DNA of 16,504 nucleotides from Podila epigama (lineage: Eukaryota > Mortierellomycota > Mortierellomycetes > Mortierellales > Mortierellaceae), in the NCBI GenBank assembly GCA_015679605.1, contig JAAAVE010000544.1:1-16504 (forward strand). Reading direction: 5' to 3'. The notes under the pieces are model-generated. The model saw nothing but the letters and a program-made list of their open reading frames with translations. It was not told where the DNA came from and did no database searches. Of the stretch, positions 8,870 to 16,504 are shown in pieces. The position numbers and the translations under genes were made by a program. Numbering within the stretch: position 1 is the first letter of the stretch; every line of letters begins with the position of its first letter.

Positions 8870-11800
8870 ATGCTGTCTTCCAAGACGGCATCCTACCTGA
8901 TCAGCGCAACTAAAGCCGTTGCCAGATCACCCCTCAACAAGCAGTCTACAGCCCACATGTTCTCGCACAAGGCTAGTTCACCATCCACTCTGTCCAATCC
9001 TTGGATCACATCGACTATCCGACGACCAGCTATGCTTGCTCAATTGCATCGTCCCTTCCATCATTTGACACCAATCTCCAGTCGACTGTATTCACAAGTG
9101 CGCTCAGCAGTTCAGTATGGTCAACCAACCTGGATGACCCACCCACACTTGATGAAGGAAGGCGAACGTAAATGCCTTTTTTTATTCTCGTTCGATGTCG
9201 TTGTATGGCTGGCTAACAAGAAAGGAAAACTAATCAATCCATATATCCTGTCCAATTCTGTCCAATTCTGTCCAATTAGTAACACCTGGCATCAGCACTG
9301 CCGAGTATGAACTACGAAGAGCGTTGCTGATGGAGAGCTTGCCAAAGAACAGCATCGTCATTTCGACAAGTCACCGTACACGATTCATGACCAACAATAT
9401 CTTGTAAGAGAACAATATCATCAAGGTGGGAGAGTTGGGGGATTGGAGCAGTCATAAGTCAAGGTGTCCATGAACTCACCGCCTTGTGTTTTTTGTTTGT
9501 TCTTGTTTTCACTACTAGTTATCCTTTCCATCAACATACCGACTTTTCCTATCTTTGTGGTAAGCAAAGAGAAACTTCAAAGCAGAAAAAGATTGGTATT
9601 TTCTTCATCATTTTCTCTCCTCTCCTTGAACGCGTTCTAACTGTTTTCTCTCTATTTATACTTGCGTTCTTTACAGGATTCAATGAGCCAGATTCGGCTT
9701 TGATACTAGGTAAAAGAGGTGTACACAATACAACACACTTGTTTTTCTTTTGTCACCCTCCTATTTATTTTGTTAGTCGCGTATTAACGTGGTCCCTCAA
9801 TAGAGAAAAATAATTCGGCGCGTGGTTACAAGATGACCATGTTTGTGGCTCCCAAGAACGCACATGTTGAAATGTGGGAAGGCGCCAGGACCGGTCTGGA
9901 TGCTGCAAAGGAGATCTTTGGTGCTGACGAAGTACGTGGTTCCTACTTGTCTTGATTATTATCATTATGAACATTCTTCTTTTCTTTGTCTCCGTTTTCC
10001 TCCTCATGCACCCAATCTCATTTCAATACATTCTCTATGTCATGTCCTTAGGCTGTCGATGCAAACTTGTTCAGATACCGGATCTTGGATATAGCCAGTC
10101 GTTATGAACATGTCTATTTTGACTTTCCTACTCCTTCAATGTTTATGCCCATGGACATTGCCAAAAAGTTGAACAGCCAACCAGGTAAGAAAAGGAAACA
10201 GGAAATGAGCATAACAAAAGACGAGTATCAAAGACAATGCACCCCATTTTCAATCAGACCATAAGGAAACAGAAGTAGTATACTCTATCACGACAAATCC
10301 ACTATTGCTTTGTTTGTTCACCCTCCCTTTCACCTTCCTTTCGTTCATTTATTGTTTGGAAAAATGAATACCCGTGGTGGGGGTGACAATGGTTAGTGGT
10401 TAACTCACTGATGGCTAGGGTCGCAAGGAGTTTTGATAACCTCATGGGCTGGGCTAGAGGCAGAGGTCATGGCACCAATAGCAACATCAACTCCAAGAAC
10501 AAGAACAACAACAACAATAGCGGTATCAAGTACAAAAGCGCCAAGATCGCTAAATCGTCCTTCTCTTTCACGGGGTCATCTTTCCCTTCTTCTTCCTATC
10601 CAGATTCGGATGCCATGAACTCTACCAAGAGTCTGTCGCCTCTGGTCCAAGAGTTGCGTGTCATCAAAAGCGAATCCGAAATCAAGCTGATGCGTCAAGC
10701 GGGCGAAATTAGTGGAAAAGCGTTTATCGAAGTATGGCCCCTCATTTGCTTGCTTGTCGAGCAACCATGGCGAGTACCAAATCATTTTTACTATCTCTTT
10801 CACTTTTTTTTGAACATTGCTCCTAATCCTTGTACAAAATCCTAATTTCTTTACTTCTATCATAGACTATGAAATTCACCAACCCAGAGCGCTTGGAGCA
10901 TCAAGTGTATGCAAAGTTTGACTTTGAGTGCAGGATGCGTGGTTCGCAAATGATGGCCTATGTCCCAGTGGTAGCTGGAGGCCCTAATGCTTTGACGATG
11001 CACTATGTGAACAATGACCAAGGCCTTAATGACGGCGACCTGATTCTCATGGATGCTGGTGGAGTACGTGTGCTTGACATCGAGTATTTTTTTCTTTACC
11101 TACAAGATCTCTTCACTATTTAATATTCACAATCTATTTATTCCCTCTTTTTTTGCTTTGCATAGGAGTACAACGGATATGCCAGTGATATTACCAGAAC
11201 TTGGCCTGTGAATGGGAAATTTACCGATGCTCAAAAGGATCTCTATGAGGTTGTTCTTCGTGCAAACAAGGAGTGCATCAAGGTAACTTGCCTGCTCTAT
11301 AAAATGAAGTCTCAAGTAGAAATTGTCAACTGCAGAACGAATTGACCAAGAGTATGTCTACTAATAGCCCTTTCTCCTTCTTCTTACCCCATCCGTTGCA
11401 AACACTTTGTACCACTTGCATTAAAATAGCTTTGCACGGAGGAACATGGCTTGTCTCTGAACCAGATTCACTTCAACTCGATGCGCTTGACATTGGAAGG
11501 TCTAGCGAAACTGGGTATCAAAGCCTTGCCTAATGTATGTGATATGCTGTCAGCTTTAATGAATCCAAAGAACAACACGGGGCATCCATTTCTTTATCCC
11601 CCATGCCATCCATGTTTTTCATCCCACATTCATCATTGTTGCGAAACTCACCTCTTTTATTATGGACCAAACAACCATTCTATTTTTCCTATCTTTTAAC
11701 CTAGGATGTCGATCGAAGACTTTATCCACATCACGTCGGCCATTATCTTGGCATGGATGTTCATGATACTGGTGATATCTCCAGATCAAGGACTCTGAAG

Positions 11801-12133
11801 GAAGGCATGGTCGTCACCATCGGTAAGTTGTCATATCTCCCAGGAGTAAATCTTGCTCAACTCTTTTTCATTTTTTCTCGTGGCAAAAGTGTCTCTCTTA
11901 TGATTTTTATCATATGTGTGCCCACATCCCTCATCTCAATATACATATATTTATATATATTTCTCATAGAACCTGGCTTGTACATCCCAAGAGATCCTGC
12001 TTATCCTGAAAAGTATCAGGGTATTGGTATTCGCATTGAGGACAATGTCGTCATTGGCAAGACTGCACCCGTGGTCCTCAGCGTCACCGCTCCCAAGGAA
12101 ATCGTAGATATCGATTATTGTTGCAACAACTAG
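8870..12133 (+). CDS. XPNPEP3: Mitochondrial Xaa-Pro aminopeptidase 3 / intermediate cleaving peptidase Icp55
   Basis: M24B metallopeptidase. Yeast Icp55 trims the new N-terminus of proteins after MPP cleavage in mitochondria, which stabilises them. Twelve exons: 8870-9167, 9280-9403, 9519-9559, 9677-9709, 9804-9931, 10052-10184, 10397-10731, 10866-11063, 11166-11282, 11430-11534, 11705-11822 and 11970-12133, giving 597 aa (human 507). The first 75 or so residues are basic, Ser/Thr-rich and lack acidic residues, like a mitochondrial presequence. The AMP_N domain is clear (STAEYELRRALLMESL, YPFHQHTDFSYLCGFNEPDS). The catalytic pita-bread domain keeps all five metal ligands: D427 (MDAGG), D438 (SDITRTWPVNG), H517 (PHHVGHYLGMDVHD), E544 (TIEPG) and E567 (IRIEDN). 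Residues about 265-331 are an Asn/Ser-rich insert at a place where other fungal Icp55 proteins also seem to carry variable linkers. The 5' boundary of exon 7 is the least certain. Confidence 0.94.
9248..9277. repeat. Three tandem 10-bp copies ending at a 3' splice site
   Basis: CTGTCCAATT is repeated exactly three times at 9248-9257, 9258-9267 and 9268-9277. It is followed at once by the AG (9278-9279) of intron 1 of the Icp55 gene. Only the last copy is followed by AG, so a single acceptor is presented. Confidence 0.9.
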
Positions 12134-12289
12134 GCGTAAAAGAGAAGTCTTGCTCCTCTCTCTCGTACTCTCTTTCTTTCCCATCTTTTTCCATTATGTG
12201 CCTTCTCATTCTCTTGATGAATTCAAAAAAAAGCATCGTAGTCACAGCATATAGAAATACAACTACAAAACAAAAAAATACTGTTGAGT
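12134..12289. other. Convergent 3' spacer between Icp55 and OTUD6 genes
   Basis: Only 156 bases separate the two stop codons. It contains a pyrimidine-rich stretch (about 12145-12190) and A-runs, but no perfect AATAAA on either strand, so poly(A) sites cannot be assigned by eye. The two 3' UTRs are likely to overlap or abut. Confidence 0.4.
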
Positions 12290-13586
12290 TTATGCTGTTG
12301 CGGGTCGCAAAGAATTGTAATGCTCACCTAATCCGTACATATGGCGGTGGTAGGAGACTATCAAAGGCGACTTGGAAGGATAGGCATCGGCCGACAACTT
12401 GACTGTCGGGCTACCCATCTGAACAACCCAAATTGGTACCTTGTGTACTTGGGACAGCGCCAATAGCTCTGGTTGGCCTCCCCAAACAGCTGTCGTCTCG
12501 AGATCGGTACAGTACGTTTCAAAGTCCTCGTTCGACATCATGTCGCCATGCTTGTTGGTCAAGAACGGCAAAAAGTCATCCGCGTGCTTGCGCATATATT
12601 CCGCTGTATCATGTCTCAGGTCCTTCACGCTCGTCTAAAAATGACAAGGAAAGAGAGAAAAAAGTCAGTCTCATGCCTGTCTTGCATCAATTTTTTGTAC
12701 TCCTTTGCTCCTTTGCTGTCGCGTTCGAAGCATTCATAATATGTAACATATTACCTGCTTCTGGTAACGTTGAGCCAACTGATCCGCAATAGAGTTGTAC
12801 AGACAATGTCCATCGGCAGTGACTTCCTTCACTACAACACTCATGGCTTGTGCTAGTTCCTCAATCGCTTTCCGTTCTACTTCATTCATGTTGACCTGAC
12901 CTGCTGCTTCCTTTTCCGCCTCGTCTTGTAATTCCTTCAGCGCCTGCGCCTTGCGATCCTTACGCGCCTTTTGACGATTAGGCTTTTTGCCACCACCTCC
13001 TTGCTGTTGCTGTTGCTGTTGTGGTTGTTTTGCTTTCTTTGCTGGCTCTGGCTCGATTGTCAAATGATCGATTGGGATCTAGTGTACAAAATCAGTTGAA
13101 GTCAGTCAGTTAAACAGTTGTCAATAAACCAAAACGATCGCGGTCCACAAAAAAAGAACACCATGTCCCAGAGAGAAGGAGGGTCACAAAAGAAAGAAAA
13201 GAAGTTAAAGAAAAAAGACTTACATCGTTGGGGTCAAAGTCATCCTCTTCCTCCTCTACCGCTTCTACTTGACCACCTTCATTTGCTGCTGATGCAGTTC
13301 CCGCATTCCTCGAGGCATCTGCTGAAGGATCGCCATTCTTCTGAATCCATTCTTTAGCTTCCTGATCTTGTTTCTTTTTCAGACCTTGCTCGAGCGATGC
13401 AATCTCTGCAAGAACTTCCTTCTTTTTCTTCTTGTCTCCTTTGGTCGCAGTCTTCTTAAGACCCGTCACCACTGCCTGAAGATCCTTTTGTTCCTTCTTG
13501 TGCCGTGCCTTGAGTGCCTCATGAGACTCGAAAGCTGGGTTGGATCCTGCCTCTGTATCAAGTGTAACAGGTTGCTCGTTCTCCAT
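12290..13586 (-). CDS. OTUD6B: OTU-domain deubiquitinase, OTUD6 type
   Basis: Cysteine protease that removes ubiquitin. OTUD6 proteins and yeast Otu2 are linked to ribosomes and translation initiation. Three exons on the minus strand, 13586-13224, 13078-12755 and 12634-12290, all joined in phase 0, give 343 aa (human OTUD6B is about 290). The N-terminal half is a charged coiled coil typical of the family (ALKARHKKEQKDL, LKKK, RQKARKDRKAQALKEL), broken by an acidic stretch (EEEEDDFDPND) and a Gln7-Gly4 linker at 141-151. The OTU core starts near residue 200. The catalytic Asp/Cys box is DGHCLYNSIADQL with D210 and C213, and the catalytic His is H334 in GEHYNSLRP, just before the C-terminus. 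EYMRKHADDFLPFL and WGGQPELLALS also match the family. It is divergent from the small gene at 13833 (246 bp between starts) and convergent with the Icp55 gene. Confidence 0.94.
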
Positions 13587-13832
13587 TGATGAATTAGCTG
13601 TTTTCTTATGATGTTCTTTTGGTTTTTGATTCCTGATGAATGTGTTGATGATGTTTGCGAATTTTCTTTTTCAATCCACAAAGAGAACGAAAAAGAAGAA
13701 AAAGTGTGACACAAAAATGACAGAGATTCTCTTTTATTGAAATTTTTCGAGCTTAAAGATTCCCTATTTAACAGATCTTTTTCTTTTCTGTTTTTTTCCA
13801 GATGCTTCCTTTTGTTCTTCTTCTTCTTCTCC
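13587..13832. promoter_or_regulatory. Divergent promoter region between OTUD6 and the small gene
   Basis: This 246-base gap must contain both promoters. It is AT-rich next to OTUD6 and ends in a strongly pyrimidine-rich tract (about 13765-13831, TTCTTCTTCTTCTCC) just before the + strand start codon. No specific element is clear. Confidence 0.4.
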
Positions 13833-14458
13833 ATGTCATTCATTCGCAATCCTCACTTTGCAACAAAATCAGCAGCAACCTTCACTTCAACCCCCCGACT
13901 CTTTAGACATACCTTCCCTATAGCAGTATCACCACCTTCACCTTCACCACTACTACCACTATCACTGTCACAACTATCACAGAAAGCAAGAATGTCTTCC
14001 ACCACTTCTTCCTCAAACAAATCTCAAAAGGACCCTCAAATCGAAAAGGTTGATCCATCGTCTACAAAGCAGGAAGCAGCCGATAAACCTGTCCTTGCTC
14101 TTCCAGCGCCCGGAGACGCTGACCCAAACATCAACCAACTTGAAGTCAACGGCAAGGATTTGAAGCTGGATGCCATCGGACCTGTTGGTAAGGAAAAAAA
14201 AAACAAAAGAAATATCATGACCATGTCAAATGATATCACCATAAAAAAAAACATTCTAACCTTCAAATGATAAATATATAACCTGTAGTTGTGAACGAGG
14301 ATGGTACCATGAGCCGGATCGACAACTGGGCTGAAATGGCAGAGATCGAAAAGTCAAATGTCCGTCGTATCCTACTCAAGAGAAATGAACAACGCCTCAA
14401 ACGTCTCCGTGCTCAACGCGACGCGGAAATAGCTGCTCAGAAAGAACAAGAACAATAA
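13833..14458 (+). CDS. Small conserved-looking protein of unknown function, possible mitochondrial presequence
   Basis: I do not recognise a named family with certainty. Two exons, 13833-14187 and 14289-14458, join in frame (G|TT, Val119) to 174 aa. The first 53 residues contain Arg, Lys, Ser and Thr but no Asp or Glu (MSFIRNPHFATKSAATF...), like a mitochondrial targeting sequence. A second in-frame ATG at 13992 (Met54, context AAGAATGTC) would give a 121-aa form without it. The middle is Ser/Lys-rich and probably disordered. The C-terminal block, with VVNEDGTMSRIDNWAEM from 119 followed by a basic helix (LLKRNEQRLKRLRAQRD), has the composed look of a conserved domain and resembles small uncharacterised fungal proteins that I recall having a similar GPxVVNxDGTxSRIxNW motif. 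That recollection has not been checked. The stop codon TAA (14456-14458) overlaps an AATAAA hexamer. Confidence 0.8.
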
Positions 14459-14538
14459 AGATTTCAAGCATTTCAAGTATTCTGACAAAATGACAATTTC
14501 AAAGTTTTCATCAAGAATAAGGATGCAAACTTTTTATT
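14454..14538. terminator. Possible facing poly(A) signals (small gene / Nop15)
   Basis: + strand AATAAA at 14454-14459 spans the stop codon of the small gene. - strand AATAAA (TTTATT on +) at 14533-14538 lies 128 nt past the stop codon of the Nop15-like gene. The convergent gap is 207 bases. Motif matches only. Confidence 0.4.
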
Positions 14539-14665
14539 ACAAAGAAAAAAGATGAGTAGTGAAAAATGGGTAGGAAATCGAAAAAAAAGAAGAAACAGGA
14601 CAAAAAAGAAAAGTCTAGAAAAAGAAAAGAGAGAATGCATGGTTTTCTCTATTGTTCTCTTTCTT

Positions 14666-16396
14666 TTAAAACTTGGTATGCTTGGGCTTCTCGGGCAATT
14701 GTGCCTTATATCCTGGGAAATCATACTCGATGCCAAGTTCAGCAAGCTTGGCTCGCTTGGCCGATTCATTCCGGATCAACTTCTTGGTAACCTGCTTAAT
14801 CTGTCCTGTCGACTTTTCAGCATTGTGCTTCTCCTTGGAGATCTTTTGCCATGGGATTGCCTTGAACTTTTTGTTGGCGCCCACGAACATGGCTGGGTGG
14901 ATCTGCGATGGCTGCAATGCTTTGCACTTGAGAATATGACCAAACAACAAGTAGTTGTTCATCGTCTCTGCCACAATATCTGCAACCTCCTGAGAAGCAA
15001 ACTCAATGAACGCATAGTGTTTCGACTTTCCAGTCTTCTTGTTACGCGACAGACGAAGACGAAGAACTTTGCCAAACTGTGCGAAATATGCCTGCATCTG
15101 CTCCTCGTAGAATCCATGGGGGATGCGACCCAAATAGACGACTCCTGTAGCATTCTTATCCTAATCATTTGCAAGTCAAAGACATGTATCATGGTGTAAG
15201 TCTCCAAAACATGATCAATCAATATCTTCGAGACACAACAAGCACCACTCTCATTGCTTGCTTGATTGCTTTACCTTGACCTGTCCAATGGCTCCCAACT
15301 TCTTCTGGACGTTGGCCTTGGCCTTGGGGTTTAATGAGATCTCGTCCTTCATGCTTGCGAATGTATCCTCCTTCATGGCAGCCTTGTCTTCCTCGTTCTC
15401 ATCATCCGAGCTGTCTTCATCAGCACTCGAGTCGATACCCTTCAACAATGCGTTATCATCCATGAGTTCTTCCTCATCCTCGTCTTCCTCTTCCTTCTCT
15501 TCCGCTGCTTGTTTAATCTGTGCTGGCTTTTCCTGCTTTTTTGCTTGGGCGGTCTTCTTTTCAACAACCTTCTTTTCGACAGGCTTCTTCTCGACGGGCT
15601 TCTTCTCAACAGGCTTCTTCTCAACAACCTTCTTCTCAACAACCTTCTTCTCAGCGACCTTCTTCTCAACAGGCTTCTTCTCGACAGTCTTCTTCTCAAC
15701 AACCTTCTTCTCCTCCTTCTTCTCCTCCTTCTTCTCAACAACCTTCTTTTCGACAACCTTCTGCTCCTTCTTGACAGCAAGTGTCTTGACCTCCTTCTTT
15801 GCAGGCGCAACAGCCACCTTCTTGGCAGGAGCCTCCTTAGCAGCAGGTGCAGCTGCCTTACGCTTCACTCCATTCGAGGCAGCAGGCTTTGCGGCGGCAG
15901 TAGCCTTGGGTGCTGATGCGGCTAAACAATAAAACATAGAAAATGCAATTGAAGATTAGTAAAAAAAAAAAAAAAGTAATCGCTGTGAGATCGCTTTCTA
16001 GCTTTTTGCTGTTGCCCTGATATTTTTTTTTTGTTTTGGATCGTCCTTTTTGCTTTCCTGAATCATATCACACCGAGTAAGTGAGAACAGATAATGATAT
16101 AAAGATATAAAGATCTGGAACGCTTGGTCGCTCAATATGTAGAGAAATGAAATACAAAAAAAAGGATAAACCGCATTCAAGAGACGCCATAGAGTCATGT
16201 AGTCCATAAGTGTGTGTCCTGTTCAAGTTGGACAAAAGGGTGCGTTTCCTCCTTCCATCTGTCCAACACTGAATCACAGTTTCATTTCGCCATCCTGTTG
16301 CCCATGAAATATGATAAATAAAAAAGATGAAATAGCGCCAGTGGTTTTTTGTTTCTAAAGGAGAGAATAATGTGTACCTCTGGTCTTGGGAGGCAT
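14666..16396 (-). CDS. NOP15: Nucleolar RRM protein NIFK/Nop15, 60S ribosome biogenesis
   Basis: Nop15 binds pre-rRNA near ITS2 and is needed for 60S subunit assembly in the nucleolus; human NIFK is its ortholog and binds the Ki-67 FHA domain. Three exons on the minus strand, 16396-16378 (only 19 coding nt), 15921-15275 and 15160-14666, give 386 aa. Exon 3 carries the RRM: RNP2-like VVYLGRIP at 229-236 and RNP1-like KHYAFIEF at 269-276. FAQFGKVLRLRLSRNKKTG and VAETMNNYL match NIFK/Nop15 closely, as does the tail motif AELGIEYDFPGY. The N-terminal half is unusual: a Lys/Ala-rich region, then 14 VEKK-type repeats (62-129), then acidic runs (EEEDEDEEE at 150-158, and a later DE-rich run). This resembles histone-like or nucleolar disordered tails. 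Intron 1 is long (456 nt). The tiny first exon is chosen because it restores frame (AGA G|CC) and has an ATG in good context; it is less certain than the rest. Confidence 0.92.
15554..15757 (-). repeat. 15-bp coding minisatellite (VEKK repeats) in the Nop15-like gene
   Basis: Fourteen tandem units encode [VPTA][VA]EKK, with two four-residue EEKK units. Units differ mainly in the first residue (V, P or T). The nucleotide unit on the + strand is CTTCTTCTCAACAAC or CTTCTTCTCGACAGG. Its reverse and shifted frames stay open for more than 200 codons, creating false long ORFs. Confidence 0.9.
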
Positions 16397-16504
16397 TTAT
16401 GGTCGAGATAAAAGTGTTGAGGAAGTGATGGGGGGAATGAATGGAATGGATGGACTTTTATTCACAGAGAACAAACAAACAACAACAAAAAAAAAAAAAA
16501 AAAA
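16397..16504. promoter_or_regulatory. Upstream edge of the Nop15-like gene
   Basis: The last 108 bases hold the presumed promoter and 5' leader of the minus-strand gene, with GGAATGAAT-like repeats (about 16434-16452) and a terminal A-rich run (about 16487-16504). No other gene is visible. The run is at the window boundary, so its full length is unknown. Confidence 0.4.

Noticed and set aside
9248-9277. Regular direct repeats suggesting a small CRISPR-like or iteron array
   Set aside because: Three contiguous 10-mers without spacers in a fungal intron; simple slippage explains them.
11336-11346. Possible extra small exon of the Icp55 gene (Asn-Glu-Leu-Thr) between exons 9 and 10
   Set aside because: Joining exon 9 directly to 11430 restores CIKLC, which matches human CLALC, and keeps phase 0; the small exon would break the frame.
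15258-15932. A 224-codon plus-strand open frame rich in Ser/Phe and Thr, and further long frames rich in Leu, Gln/Ser or Arg over the same interval
   Set aside because: All are shadow frames of the VEKK coding repeat in the minus-strand Nop15-like gene; the compositions are repeat artefacts.
1-16504. tRNA, 5S rRNA or snRNA genes
   Set aside because: Scanned by eye for T-arm GTTCRANNC with a pairing acceptor stem and for C/D box pairs; nothing consistent was found. A covariance search would be decisive.
16484-16504. Terminal A-run as a retroelement poly(A) tail
   Set aside because: Similar A-runs are scattered through the window and there is no reverse transcriptase or target-site duplication; the run is also cut by the window edge.

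Overview
This is an ordinary, gene-dense stretch of nuclear chromosome from a fungus. Eight protein genes can be reconstructed, carrying 28 introns between them, all GT-AG. Most introns are about 94-170 nt; the long ones are 212, 408 and 456 nt. The proteins resemble animal and fungal orthologs. The intron density, the retained minor-spliceosome protein and an animal-like tyrosyl-tRNA synthetase point to an early-diverging lineage. Mucoromycota in the broad sense, perhaps Mortierellomycota, is my best guess, but that is inference. I see no mobile element, CRISPR array, rRNA or tRNA.

Layout from left to right: (1) cytosolic tyrosyl-tRNA synthetase with a C-terminal EMAPII-like domain, + strand, 345-2497; (2) the RNA polymerase II CTD phosphatase SSU72, - strand, 2775-3771; (3) the U11/U12 snRNP 35 kDa protein (SNRNP35), a component specific to the minor spliceosome, + strand, 4076-5806; (4) a membrane-anchored short-chain dehydrogenase of the SDR16C/17beta-HSD11 type, - strand, 5999-7780; (5) mitochondrial Xaa-Pro aminopeptidase 3/Icp55, 12 exons, + strand, 8870-12133; (6) an OTUD6-type deubiquitinase, - strand, 12290-13586; (7) a small uncharacterised protein with a presequence-like N-terminus, + strand, 13833-14458; (8) the ribosome-biogenesis RRM protein NIFK/Nop15, - strand, 14666-16396.

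The genes alternate strictly + - + - + - + -, so every intergenic gap is either a shared divergent promoter or a shared convergent 3' region. In two convergent gaps, AATAAA-like poly(A) signals lie so that the facing transcripts would overlap or nearly overlap. The genes do not form a pathway. Four of them (1, 2, 3, 8) act in RNA metabolism or translation, and two (5 and possibly 7) are probably mitochondrial. Microsatellites and homopolymers are common in introns, UTRs and spacers.

The observations most worth following up are SNRNP35 in a fungus (implying a working U12-type spliceosome, although no intron in this window looks U12-type) and the EMAPII-type appendage on a fungal TyrRS. I found no convincing novel multi-gene system.
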